Shown here: positions 17,554-25,737 of the stretch, one piece after another
How positions within the stretch are numbered: position 1 is the stretch's first letter
Layout: each line of letters begins with the position of its first letter
DNA from: an uncultured Clostridia bacterium
Lineage (GTDB): Bacteria; Bacillota; Clostridia; TANB77; CAG-508
Reading direction: 5' to 3'
Length of the DNA stretch: 37,913 nt
NCBI GenBank assembly: GCA_947627495.1
Contig: CANQWH010000006.1
Coordinates: forward strand, 1 to 37,913
Notes under the pieces: generated by a model
The model's database searches: none
What the model saw: the letters and a program-made list of their open reading frames with translations, nothing else
What the model was told of the DNA's origin: nothing
Translations under genes and position numbers: made by a program

Positions 17554-18498
17554 TTAACTTTTTTGTATAGCAAAGTTTATTCCTCTTGCAACTACATCTT
17601 TCATATTTTCAATTAAATCATCTATTTCTTTTGGTGTTACAATTAAATTATAATCCTTTGGTACTAATGCTTCTCTTATCATCTCATATTTGTCTACATT
17701 TCTTAACTCATTTAGATAATCATTTGACTTTGCATCTTGCTGAAGCTTTTCAATGAATAAATCTATACTATCTGATGCTATTGTTGCAGCTTCTACCACC
17801 ATTGGTACACCTATAGCAATTACTGGGATATTTAAAGTTTTTTCACTTATTTCATTTCTCGCATTTCCAACTCCTGCACCTGGAACTATTCCAGTATCTG
17901 CTATTTGAACAGTACTACTAATTCTTTCTATGCTCTTTGAAGATAAACTATCTATAACTATTAATAGTTTTGGATGTATATTATCAACTATCCCTTTTAT
18001 AATTTCCATTGTTTCTATTCCTGTCGTTCCTAAAACTCCTGGTGCAACTGCAGTTACTGGTCTTGTATCTTTATCTATATATTCTGGTGCATATTTTAAT
18101 AAATGTCTTGTTATATCTATATCTTTTACAACTTTTGGTCCTAATGAGTCTGGTGTTACATATACATTTCCTAAACCAACAACTAAGATGTCCCCTTTTT
18201 CATCTGTATGCTTCTCTATTAAAGCTTTTAACTCTGTTGTTACAATTTCTGATGCTTTTTGAATTTCATCTACACCTGCTATCTTTAATTTTTTTATATC
18301 TACTGTAATATAGTTACCTATTGGTTTTCCAATTGCTTCTGCACCTTTTTCATTTATAATTTTTACCCTTGAAATTTTTATTTTATCATTTACTTCTTGC
18401 TCTTCTGTTTCTATTCCCTCTATCTCATTTTCTATATTATTTGCTTTTCTATAAATATCATTTCTTTCAACAGCTAAGTCTGTATTAAAATTAATCAT
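17554..18498 (-). CDS. gpr: GPR, spore germination protease
   Basis: A 314-residue A25-family endopeptidase that degrades small acid-soluble spore proteins in the first minutes of germination. Family blocks are intact: NFNTDLAVERNDIY at the N-terminus (propeptide region), VVGLGNVYVTPDSLGPKVV, APGVLGTTGIETMEIIKG, LLIVIDSLSSKSIERI and DTGIVPGAGVGNARNEIS. It is normally made in the forespore as an inactive zymogen that self-processes. The start is placed at MINFNTD; GAGGGG lies 13 bases upstream, a slightly long gap. No clear sigma-G promoter was identified. Confidence 0.95.
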   Translation of the reverse strand: MINFNTDLAVERNDIYRKANNIENEIEGIETEEQEVNDKIKISRVKIINEKGAEAIGKPIGNYITVDIKKLKIAGVDEIQKASEIVTTELKALIEKHTDEKGDILVVGLGNVYVTPDSLGPKVVKDIDITRHLLKYAPEYIDKDTRPVTAVAPGVLGTTGIETMEIIKGIVDNIHPKLLIVIDSLSSKSIERISSTVQIADTGIVPGAGVGNARNEISEKTLNIPVIAIGVPMVVEAATIASDSIDLFIEKLQQDAKSNDYLNELRNVDKYEMIREALVPKDYNLIVTPKEIDDLIENMKDVVARGINFAIQKS

Positions 18499-18575
18499 AA
18501 ACTAAAACATTCCCCTCTTTTTTATATTTAGTAATAATTAATTTTATTTTTTGCTATTATATTTTTTTTATACAA

Positions 18576-18611
18576 AAAAATTCCTAAATGTCTTCACATC
18601 TAGGAATTTTT
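18576..18611 (-). terminator. Terminator after surface protein 1
   Basis: AAAAATTCCTA / TAGGAATTTTT stem, 14-base loop, followed on the minus strand by seven T residues. It lies between the first Cys/His-repeat gene and gpr. Confidence 0.8.
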
Positions 18612-18695
18612 ATTTATGTATTAACAAGATTTTTTTTATATCTACCTACATTCTCTAATTAGAATTATTGGCCTTAAGTTCTTATCCTCTAACTT

Positions 18696-21209
18696 TTACA
18701 TTTTAAATTTTATTACTGTTCCTGCCCCAATTATTGCAACAACTGAAGTTAATATTATTGCAATATCTCCTCCTTTACCTGTATTTGGAAAATTCTGTTT
18801 ACTTGTAGTATTATCTTGTTTATTATTTGAATTGCCATTATTCCCTGCATTTGATGAATTGTTATTATTGCCACCATTATTATTTTCTTCATTATTGTTG
18901 TTATTATTGCCACCATTATTGTTTTCTGCATTATTGTTGTTATTATTGCCACCATTATTGTTTTCTACATTATTGTTGTTATTATCTCCACCATTATTTG
19001 AATTTTCTTCATTCTCTTTTCTTAAGCATTCTGTACATTGCCCATCTTCAAACTTATGTTGTCCACGTGTTTCTTCAAATACCATTAAACAATTTTCACA
19101 TTCCTGCCAGTGTTCTGTTTCATTTGACTTCCATACTAATTTTGCATGTTTACATTTATAATTGCATATTGTGCAAACTCCATTTTCAAATGTATGTGTT
19201 TCACGTGTTCCAGGAATTTCCATGTTACAATTTCTGCATGCTTTCCAATGTTCTTTAGATATTGCAAGCCATTTTAACTCTAAATGTTCACATGTGTATT
19301 CGCATGTTGTACATACTCCATTTTCAAATGTATGATTTCCTCTTGTTCCTTCTATTTCTTTTCCACACTTTTCACAAGCTTTCCAATGTTCCTTGTCATT
19401 TGACTTCCATACTAATTTTTCATGCTTGCACTCTGGATCTTCTACTTTTTGTTCAAAACCACATTTAGTACATTTTCCATTTTCAAATGCATGCTCTTCT
19501 TTTACAATTTTATTACATACTGGACATGTTGCTGTATGATTTTTTTCATCTAATTTTTCCCAAGTTGTTAATGTATGAGCTGTTCTTGTTCCTTCTATTT
19601 CCATTAAACATGTTTTACATTCTTGCCAATGTTCTTTGTCATCTCTTGCCCATATTCTACTAGAATGTTTACAAGCATATGAACATTTTGTACATACTCC
19701 ATTTTCAAATGTATGATTTTCTCTTGTTCCTTCTATTTCTTTTCCACAATCCTTACATGTTTGCCAATGTTCTCTTTCATCTTTTTGCCATATTTTATTT
19801 GTATGACTACAACTATATGTACATTTTGTACATACTCCATTTTCAAATGTATGATTTTCTCTTGTTCCTTCTATTTCTTTTCCACAATCCTTACATGTTT
19901 GCCAATGTTCTCTTTCATCTTTTTGCCATATTTTATTTGTATGACTACAACTATATGTACATTTTGTACATACTCCATTTTCAAATGTATGATTTTCTCT
20001 TGTTCCCTCTATTTCTTTTCCACAATCCTTACATGTTTGCCAATGTTCTGTCTCATTATGATTCCATACTTTTGTTTCATGAGTACATTCTTTAGCTGCT
20101 CCGCATTTACTACATACATTATTTACATATGTATGACTTTCTTGAAGTATTGTATTACATACAGTACATGTTCCTGTATGTGTTCCATTCTGCCCATCTT
20201 TCCAAACATTTACTGTATGTGCTGTTCTACTTCCTGGGATTTCAATTAAACATATTTTACATACTTTCCAATGCTCTGTATCGTTTCCTTGCCATTCAAA
20301 TTCTGAATGTTTACATTCATAATAACATTCTGTACATACTCCATTTATATATGTATGTTTTTCTTCATCAAATTCTGCACCACATGTGTTACACTCTTTC
20401 CAGTGATAATTTTTATCATTATCTACTGACCATGCTCTATGTTCACATTGTATTCCACAATCTACACATTTTCCATTTCTAAATTCACTGTGATTACATT
20501 TATAACTACATTCTGTACATACTCCATTTATATATGTGTGTCTTGCTTTATCAAATTCTTCTCCACATATTAAACATTCTTCCCAATGATAATCAGAATC
20601 ATTATTCTCTGACAATTTTTTATGAGTACATTCTGTACCACAAAATACACATCTTCCATCTTTAAATGTATCGTGATGACAGTGATAATCACATTTTGTA
20701 CATGTTCCATTGCTATCAAATGTATGTTTCTCTTTGGTAAATTCTTTTCTACAAGCTGAACATGTTCCCCAATGGTATTGTTGGTCAAACTCATAACTAA
20801 TTGATGTATGTTGACATCCTGATGTACTTTGAACACTACCACATTTTGTACATTTTCCATTTACGTAAGTATGTGACTCAGACATCGGTTCGCCACAATA
20901 TACACATCTACCTGTATGCACTGTTCCGAAATTTGACCATGCATCACAATAGTGGTCACATTCTTGTGTTGCATCTACATGACCACATTTTGTGCATTTT
21001 CCATTTAGATAAGTATGTGATTCAGATAGAGGTTCTTCACAATATACACATCTACCTGTATGCACTGTTCCGAAATCTGACCATGCATCACAATAATGGT
21101 TACATCCAGCAGCTTTTGTTTGATTATTTAATATAATTGATACACTTATTATTGATATTAATAAAATTGCAGAAACTATTGTTATTAATAATATTTTTTG
21201 ATTTTTCAT
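18696..21209 (-). CDS. Cys/His-repeat wall-anchored surface protein 1
   Basis: An 837-residue secreted protein. Signal peptide: MKNQK then a hydrophobic stretch to about residue 28, with probable cleavage near TKAAG. The body (about 35-735) is some 15 tandem units of about 46 residues, typically CxH...W...EHWxxCxxCGxEIxGTRxxHTFxNGxCTKCxYx, each with a CxH, two CxxC pairs and further His. An Asn/Gly-rich linker (NNNGGNNNNNN repeated) leads to a sortase-type end: FPNTG, hydrophobic helix, KFKM. The spacing of Cys and His suggests zinc-ribbon-like knuckles outside the cell; function is unknown. AAAGGAGG precedes the ATG. Monocistronic with a clear promoter and terminator. I know no characterised homologue. 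Confidence 0.85.
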   Translation of the reverse strand: MKNQKILLITIVSAILLISIISVSIILNNQTKAAGCNHYCDAWSDFGTVHTGRCVYCEEPLSESHTYLNGKCTKCGHVDATQECDHYCDAWSNFGTVHTGRCVYCGEPMSESHTYVNGKCTKCGSVQSTSGCQHTSISYEFDQQYHWGTCSACRKEFTKEKHTFDSNGTCTKCDYHCHHDTFKDGRCVFCGTECTHKKLSENNDSDYHWEECLICGEEFDKARHTYINGVCTECSYKCNHSEFRNGKCVDCGIQCEHRAWSVDNDKNYHWKECNTCGAEFDEEKHTYINGVCTECYYECKHSEFEWQGNDTEHWKVCKICLIEIPGSRTAHTVNVWKDGQNGTHTGTCTVCNTILQESHTYVNNVCSKCGAAKECTHETKVWNHNETEHWQTCKDCGKEIEGTRENHTFENGVCTKCTYSCSHTNKIWQKDEREHWQTCKDCGKEIEGTRENHTFENGVCTKCTYSCSHTNKIWQKDEREHWQTCKDCGKEIEGTRENHTFENGVCTKCSYACKHSSRIWARDDKEHWQECKTCLMEIEGTRTAHTLTTWEKLDEKNHTATCPVCNKIVKEEHAFENGKCTKCGFEQKVEDPECKHEKLVWKSNDKEHWKACEKCGKEIEGTRGNHTFENGVCTTCEYTCEHLELKWLAISKEHWKACRNCNMEIPGTRETHTFENGVCTICNYKCKHAKLVWKSNETEHWQECENCLMVFEETRGQHKFEDGQCTECLRKENEENSNNGGDNNNNNVENNNGGNNNNNNAENNNGGNNNNNNEENNNGGNNNNSSNAGNNGNSNNKQDNTTSKQNFPNTGKGGDIAIILTSVVAIIGAGTVIKFKM
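18840..18990 (-). repeat. Asn/Gly-rich linker repeat in surface protein 1
   Basis: About four imperfect units of roughly 39 bp encoding ENNNGGNNNNNN-type sequence. It probably acts as a flexible wall-spanning spacer between the Cys/His repeats and the FPNTG anchor. Confidence 0.75.
19683..20045 (-). repeat. 138-bp tandem repeats in surface protein 1
   Basis: The same sequence recurs at 19683, 19821 and 19959, a period of exactly 138 bp (46 codons). The copies are nearly identical, with divergence only near the end of the third. It encodes the CSHTNKIWQKDEREHWQTCK units and marks a recent tandem duplication. Confidence 0.9.
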
Positions 21210-21238
21210 AACAATCCTCCTTTTTTTACACCTTTTTT

Positions 21239-21267
21239 ATTATACAATATTTTACATAATTTTTCAA
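21239..21267 (-). promoter_or_regulatory. Promoter of surface protein 1
   Basis: On the minus strand TTGAAA (21262-21267), exactly 17 bases, TATAAT (21239-21244), 30 bases before the ATG. Confidence 0.75.
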
Positions 21268-21273
21268 TAGTTT

Positions 21274-21312
21274 TGTAATATTTCTGTAATGTTTTTGTAA
21301 TATTTTTGTAAT
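21274..21312 (-). promoter_or_regulatory. 11-bp phased operator array upstream of surface protein 1
   Basis: TGTAAT (ATTACA on the coding strand) occurs at 21274, 21285, 21296 and 21307, each exactly 11 bp apart, starting 6 bases upstream of the -35. Two TGTTAC variants follow at 21319 and 21327. The pattern fits tandem sites for an OmpR/PhoB-type regulator. Confidence 0.75.
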
Positions 21313-21373
21313 ATTTATTGTTACATTGTTACATTATTGTCCATTATTTCATTTAAATTTTTAAACATTACAA

Positions 21374-21413
21374 AAAAAATCATAATAGCTATTTAATACT
21401 ATTATGATTTTTT
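21374..21413 (-). terminator. Terminator after surface protein 2
   Basis: A 15-bp perfect stem (AAAAAATCATAATAG / CTATTATGATTTTTT) with a 10-base loop. It is followed on the minus strand by further T residues, about 43 bases after the stop. Confidence 0.8.
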
Positions 21414-21455
21414 CATTTTATTCTATCTAATTTTAATAAATAATTTTTAAAATAG

Positions 21456-23684
21456 TTAGATATTATTATATTTTTTCATTTTTACTGCTCCAATAATTGT
21501 TAATATACTAAAAATTGATATTGTAAATACAATTGTTTTTTCACCAGTATTAGGTATTTTACCACTTTGAGCACTTTCATCTGATATACCACAGTTTTTA
21601 CAATTTCCATCTACATATGAGTGTTTTCCTCTAGTTCCAGGTATTTCTGCTCCACAGTCCTTACATTCTTGCCAATGTTCATCGTCTTTTGATTTCCAAA
21701 CCCTATTCTTATGTTCACATGTTGGGTCATTTGGATTAGATGGATTGCTTGGGTTACTTGGATTGCTTGGATTGCTTGGGTCACTTGGGTTACTTGGGTT
21801 GCTTGGGTTGCTTGGGTTGCTTGGGTTGCTTGGGTTGCTTGGATTGCTTGGGTTGCTTGGGTTGCTTGGATTGCTTGGGTCACTTGGATTACTTGGGTTA
21901 TCTCCTCCTGTTCCTTCTTTTTTAGCACCACATTCACAGTTACCCTTTGCATCAAAATCATGTTCTTCTTTATTTTTTATGTCCCCGCAGTTTGTACATT
22001 CATCCCAATGATATGTTGAGTCTTTCTTTTTTTCATATGAATGATTACATTGGTAATCACATACTGTACATTTTCCTGATGAAAATGTATGTTTTTCTAC
22101 TTTTTTATCTCCACATTTTGTACATACTCTATAATGATCTGTTTGTGTTGATAGAGATTTATCTAATTGATAATTATGTTCGCATTGCGTATTTTTTACT
22201 GAACCACATTTAGAACATGTATTACTTGCATTGTATTCACAATCTTCTGTTTGACTTTGACCACATTTAGTACATGTACCTGTATGAGTTCCATTTTTAT
22301 TATCTGTCCAAGTTGTTATATTATGTCCTGTTGCTGGAATTGTAGTTTGCTCTTGTAATACTGTATTACATACTGAACAATGGCTTCCTTGAGACTTTCC
22401 TGGTGTTGTACATGTTGCTGCTACTGCTTGGTCTATTACCTCTGTATGTCCCGTTGCTGGAATTGTAGTTTGCTCTTGTAATACTGTATTACATACTGAA
22501 CAATGGCTTCCTTGAGACTTTCCTGGTGTTGTACATGTTGCTGCTACCGCTTGGTCTACTACTGGAGTATGTTCTGTTTTTGGAATTGTTTGAACATTTT
22601 CTGTTGCATTACATCTTGAACATCTATTTCCACTCTCTCCTGTTGTTGTACATGTTGCAGGTATATTATATGGTTTCATATCATGTCCTAATGCTGGAAC
22701 CTCTGTGTCTGTGTATGTTTCACCACACTCATCGCATGTATACTCAGTATATCCTTGTTCTGTACATGTAGGTGGAACCACCCTAGATGTGTAATTGTGT
22801 TCATGTGAACCTGTTCTAGTATAATTGCAAATTTTACATGTATCACCAACATATACATGACGTTCTCTTGCTTCTGTACCACATAGTTCACAAGTTGCAT
22901 AATGGTATAAATCATCCCCTGTTCTTTTTGTCCAATCATCATCATCTATTAAACTATGTTTACATAAATGTCCACAAGTGTCACACATATAATCTCCGTT
23001 ATAATTATGTGATTCAAAAGACTCATGATTACAATAATAACATATTCTGCTATGTACTTCATCATCAATAGTTATCTCTTTAGGTTCTGTACTAGAATGT
23101 GTACATTCATAATCACACAATCTACAAATACCAGAATAAGGATTATAATTATGATTTTCAAGGATTGGAGTATGGCATATACCGCATGTAAAATTGTGTT
23201 TTTGATTATTTCCTACTATCTGTGATACTGAACCGGCCATATGCTTACACTGATATTCACAACCGTTAGTTCTACATTTTCCAGTAGAATTCCAGTCATG
23301 ATCTTCTGCTTCTACTATTGTTGCCTTACAAAGACTGCATACCTCTTTATGTTGTCTTTCATCTATATATTGAGCTTTAGAATAATTTTCACATTTTTCT
23401 ACTCCATATTTTTGTCCACACTTATTACACTGTTTATAATGATATCCTTTTCTTTCTGGATATTGTACTGCTGTATAATCACCATCATGGTCGCATTTAA
23501 TTTCACTATTATTATTATTATTATTATTATTATTATCATTCGTAGCTGCTGCTTCTATATGTATCAATTTATTTGTAAATAGCACTGTTCCTATTAATAT
23601 AACTAAAATAATAACAAGCGTTATAATATTACCATTATTTAATAATTTAGTGTTTTTTGAATATTTTAGGTTTCTCCACCCCAT
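21456..23684 (-). CDS. Cys/His-repeat wall-anchored surface protein 2
   Basis: A 742-residue secreted protein. It starts MGWRNLKYSKN, has a signal/membrane segment (about 20-42), then a poly-Asn stretch. Residues about 60-320 hold Cys/His units related to protein 1 (CxxC, HW, CKxCxY). Residues about 320-470 hold a second repeat type, GHTEVIDQAVAATC...HCSVC...IPATGH, of the kind widespread in gut Firmicute surface proteins. More Cys/His units, an (Asn-Pro-Ser)n linker of about 55-60 residues and a last Cys/His unit precede the anchor: IPNTG, hydrophobic helix, KMKKYNNI. AAAGGAAG lies before the ATG. Own promoter, operator array and terminator. Function unknown; extracellular metal binding is a plausible guess. 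Confidence 0.85.
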   Translation of the reverse strand: MGWRNLKYSKNTKLLNNGNIITLVIILVILIGTVLFTNKLIHIEAAATNDNNNNNNNNNSEIKCDHDGDYTAVQYPERKGYHYKQCNKCGQKYGVEKCENYSKAQYIDERQHKEVCSLCKATIVEAEDHDWNSTGKCRTNGCEYQCKHMAGSVSQIVGNNQKHNFTCGICHTPILENHNYNPYSGICRLCDYECTHSSTEPKEITIDDEVHSRICYYCNHESFESHNYNGDYMCDTCGHLCKHSLIDDDDWTKRTGDDLYHYATCELCGTEARERHVYVGDTCKICNYTRTGSHEHNYTSRVVPPTCTEQGYTEYTCDECGETYTDTEVPALGHDMKPYNIPATCTTTGESGNRCSRCNATENVQTIPKTEHTPVVDQAVAATCTTPGKSQGSHCSVCNTVLQEQTTIPATGHTEVIDQAVAATCTTPGKSQGSHCSVCNTVLQEQTTIPATGHNITTWTDNKNGTHTGTCTKCGQSQTEDCEYNASNTCSKCGSVKNTQCEHNYQLDKSLSTQTDHYRVCTKCGDKKVEKHTFSSGKCTVCDYQCNHSYEKKKDSTYHWDECTNCGDIKNKEEHDFDAKGNCECGAKKEGTGGDNPSNPSDPSNPSNPSNPSNPSNPSNPSNPSNPSNPSNPSDPSNPSNPSNPSNPSNPNDPTCEHKNRVWKSKDDEHWQECKDCGAEIPGTRGKHSYVDGNCKNCGISDESAQSGKIPNTGEKTIVFTISIFSILTIIGAVKMKKYNNI
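21725..21900 (-). repeat. 9-bp minisatellite coding (Asn-Pro-Ser)n
   Basis: About nineteen tandem 9-bp units (plus-strand TTGCTTGGG or TTGCTTGGA, some with TCACTTGGG). They encode the NPS/DPS spacer of surface protein 2. Unit gain or loss keeps the reading frame and would change spacer length. Confidence 0.9.
22330..22575 (-). repeat. 123-bp direct repeat in surface protein 2
   Basis: Two nearly identical 123-bp units start at 22330 and 22453 and encode the 41-residue VIDQAVAATCTTPGKSQGSH-type repeat. Confidence 0.85.
23508..23536 (-). repeat. ATT trinucleotide run coding poly-Asn
   Basis: About nine ATT units (AAT on the coding strand) encode the Asn run just after the signal segment of surface protein 2. 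A similar but shorter Asn run follows the signal peptide of protein 3. Confidence 0.8.
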
Positions 23685-23735
23685 AATATATTTCTTCCTT
23701 TCTTAATTTTAACTCTATAATATACTCTTCTTTTT

Positions 23736-23764
23736 ATAATACACTTTTTTTTTAAAATTTTCAA
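23736..23764 (-). promoter_or_regulatory. Promoter of surface protein 2
   Basis: On the minus strand TTGAAA (23759-23764), 17 bases, TATTAT (23736-23741), 52 bases before the ATG. Confidence 0.65.
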
Positions 23765-23777
23765 TATTTTTCGCATA

Positions 23778-23816
23778 TGTAATATAAATGTAATGTCCTT
23801 GTAATATATTTGTAAT
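23778..23816 (-). promoter_or_regulatory. 11-bp phased operator array upstream of surface protein 2
   Basis: TGTAAT at 23778, 23789, 23800 and 23811, four perfect copies at exactly 11-bp steps. The first begins 37 bases from the end of the -10. The layout matches those in front of protein 3 and the small transcription unit at 37.3 kb. Confidence 0.75.
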
Positions 23817-23831
23817 AATAAAAGTTAAACT

Positions 23832-23916
23832 GTTACTATTCACAGCTTATATTAAAAAATCTGCCAAATCTCCTGCGTTTGGTTACTTTGTACATATAAT
23901 TGGCTCTGAATTGTAA
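23832..23916. repeat. Dispersed hairpin element, copy C (short, inverted)
   Basis: An 85-bp element with left end GTTACTATTCACAGC and right end CTGAATTGTAAC. Its middle is the inverse complement of the subterminal arms of copies A and B (TCCTGCGTTTGGTTACTTTG), with the inner hairpin missing. It looks like an internally deleted relative in opposite orientation. It sits directly beside the operator array of surface protein 2. Confidence 0.75.
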
Positions 23917-23932
23917 CAATAAAATATATAAC

Positions 23933-23984
23933 AATGTACCCAATGGTGAAACACTTTTTTAGTGTCTACTCCATTGGGTACATT
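23933..23984 (-). terminator. Terminator after surface protein 3
   Basis: AATGTACCCAATGG pairs perfectly with CCATTGGGTACATT, and the interior contains a second stem ACACT/AGTGT. It lies about 26 bases after the stop on the minus strand. With copy C, the array and the promoter it explains the 325-base gap 23685-24009. Confidence 0.7.
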
Positions 23985-24009
23985 TTAAAATATAAGCCTG
24001 TATTAATTT

Positions 24010-25737
24010 TTATATATCTTTATATTTTTTTAATCCTACAGCACCAACAATAACTACTATTATTAATATTAGATATAGTATTGCAGGTATTTCAGTACCT
24101 GTAAATGGTAAGTTATTATCAGAACTATCTGAATCTTTTATTCCGCAATCTTCGCATTTTCCATCTTTATATGAGTGTTTTTCTCTTGTTCCTGGTATTT
24201 CTTTTCCACAATCTGGGCATTCTTGCCAATGCTCATCATCATCATGCTCCCATTTTAGATTTGGATGTGTACAATCATATCCACAATCTGGGCAATGTCC
24301 ATTTTCATCAAATTCATGTGGCTCTCTTGTATTTGGTACTTCTTGTTTACAATCTGGACATTCTTTCCAATGTTCTGTATGATTATGTTTCCATTCTGCA
24401 TCTTTGTGTTTACAGCCATATCCACAGTCTGGGCAACTTCCATCTTCATCTGGTTTATGTGGTTCTCTTGTTCCTGGTATTTCTTTTCCACAATCTGGGC
24501 ATTCTTGCCAATGCTCATCATCATCATGCTCCCATTTTAGATTTGGATGTGTACAATCATATCCACAATCTGGGCAATGTCCATTTTCATCAAATTCATG
24601 TGGTTCTCTTGTATTTGGTACTTCTTCTTTACAATCTGGACATTCTTTCCAGTGTTCTTTATGATTATGTTTCCATTCTGCATTTGGATGTGTGCAATCA
24701 TTTCCGCTATTTCCGTTTTTGTCAGCACCGCAGTCATCACACTTATCATCATCTCCATAATTGTGACTCTTTGTTTCTTTTTCATCACAATTTGGCCTTT
24801 CACATTCTCTACTATGTGTTCCATTTCCATTATCTTCCCAATCGCCCCATTGATGTCCCAATGCTGGTGTTGTGACAGTATTTGTTTCTGTACATCCAGT
24901 ACATTTATACGTTGTACTTCCCGCTTCTTTACATGTTGCTGGTTTTGTATTTATCAATTGAGTAAATGTATGAGTTCCTCTTGATAGTTCTTCTCCACAT
25001 ACTGTACATCTGGTCCAGTGTTCATTTGCATCTGATTTCGTTTCTATATTTGGATGATTACATGTAGTACTACTACTTTTTACATATCCGCATTCACATC
25101 TTCCTGAACTATCAAAACTATGTGTTCCCCTTGTATTTGGAACTTCTGTTACATCACAATCTGGGCATCTCTTCCAGTGATTATTCGCATCATATTCCCA
25201 TCTTGCATTTGTATGTGGACATGCATAGTTACAATTTACATTTGTACATACTCCATTTTTATATGTATGGCGTTCTCTTGAACCTGGTACTTCTATTCCT
25301 CCACAGTCATCACATATTTGCCAATGGTCTCGAGAATCATGCTGCCATCTTACATTTGTATGGTCACCTGTATGACCTGTGCCACTACTTTGTTTTTTAT
25401 ATCCGCAATCTGTACATCTTCCTGAAGTATCAAAATTATGTGTTCCCCTTGTATTTGGAACTTCTGTTACATCACAATCTGGGCATCTCTTCCAGTGATT
25501 ATTCGCATCATATTCCCATCTTGCATTTGTATGTTGGCATTTATATTTACAATTTTCATTTGTACATACGCCATCTTTAAATGTGTGTTTTTCTTTTGAA
25601 TCTTGATTTACTTTTCCACATTCCACACATTCTTGCCAGTGTTCTGCATTATCATGATTCCATTTTAAATTTGTATGGTCATCTACATGACCTGGGTTGC
25701 TACTTCCGTTCCGTTGCCCCACATCTTGTGCATTCAT
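24010..25737 (-). CDS. Surface protein 3, C-terminal part after a frameshift
   Basis: A 575-codon open frame continuing the gene that starts at 26386. It has no ribosome site and no signal peptide before its first ATG, so it is not an independent gene as it stands. The body is Cys/His units, CxHxNxxWxxDxxxHWxxCPDC...EVPxTRxxHxFDxxGxCxDCGY. One GHQWGDW/TCKEAGSTTYKC segment in the middle is of the type seen in protein 2. The end is a classic sortase signal: LPFTG, hydrophobic helix, GLKKYKDI. Contains 282-bp and 318-bp internal duplications. Joined to the upstream frame it would make a protein of about 790 residues, the same size class as proteins 1 and 2. Confidence 0.8.
   Translation of the reverse strand: MNAQDVGQRNGSSNPGHVDDHTNLKWNHDNAEHWQECVECGKVNQDSKEKHTFKDGVCTNENCKYKCQHTNARWEYDANNHWKRCPDCDVTEVPNTRGTHNFDTSGRCTDCGYKKQSSGTGHTGDHTNVRWQHDSRDHWQICDDCGGIEVPGSRERHTYKNGVCTNVNCNYACPHTNARWEYDANNHWKRCPDCDVTEVPNTRGTHSFDSSGRCECGYVKSSSTTCNHPNIETKSDANEHWTRCTVCGEELSRGTHTFTQLINTKPATCKEAGSTTYKCTGCTETNTVTTPALGHQWGDWEDNGNGTHSRECERPNCDEKETKSHNYGDDDKCDDCGADKNGNSGNDCTHPNAEWKHNHKEHWKECPDCKEEVPNTREPHEFDENGHCPDCGYDCTHPNLKWEHDDDEHWQECPDCGKEIPGTREPHKPDEDGSCPDCGYGCKHKDAEWKHNHTEHWKECPDCKQEVPNTREPHEFDENGHCPDCGYDCTHPNLKWEHDDDEHWQECPDCGKEIPGTREKHSYKDGKCEDCGIKDSDSSDNNLPFTGTEIPAILYLILIIVVIVGAVGLKKYKDI
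24190..24700 (-). repeat. 282-bp repeat (two Cys/His units) in surface protein 3
   Basis: Sequence around 24291 recurs at 24573, an offset of 282 bp (94 codons, two units). The copies differ at few positions, for example PHEFDENG versus PHKPDEDG in the intervening unit. Confidence 0.85.
25121..25535 (-). repeat. 318-bp spaced duplication in surface protein 3
   Basis: A block of about 90-100 bp beginning TGTGTTCCCC at 25121 recurs at 25439, an offset of 318 bp (106 codons). It encodes HTNARWEYDANNHWKRCPDC-type units. Confidence 0.85.

Noticed and set aside
18499-18575. Sigma-G promoter for gpr
   Set aside because: A TGTATA sequence is present but no matching CATACTA-like -10 at the right distance could be found.
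18827-20482. Many plus-strand ORFs opposite surface protein 1, up to 178 codons
   Set aside because: They are antisense shadows of the repeated Cys/His coding frame, rich in Phe/Leu/Tyr/His, with no ribosome sites and the same internal repeats.
21725-21900. Possible CRISPR-like regular repeat
   Set aside because: The units are 9 bp, contiguous and without spacers, and lie inside a coding frame.
21711-22019. Plus-strand ORFs of (Trp-Val-Ala)n or (Leu-Gly)n type
   Set aside because: They are other frames of the 9-bp (NPS)n minisatellite of surface protein 2; open only because the repeat has no stop codon.
24105-24875. 256-codon plus-strand ORF opposite surface protein 3
   Set aside because: It is the complement of the Cys/His repeat region and lacks a ribosome site; the minus-strand frame has clear motifs and a sortase signal.
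25700-25737. Programmed ribosomal frameshift between the two halves of surface protein 3
   Set aside because: No slippery heptamer with a downstream stem was seen at the overlap; a one-base change in the G4 run explains the split better.
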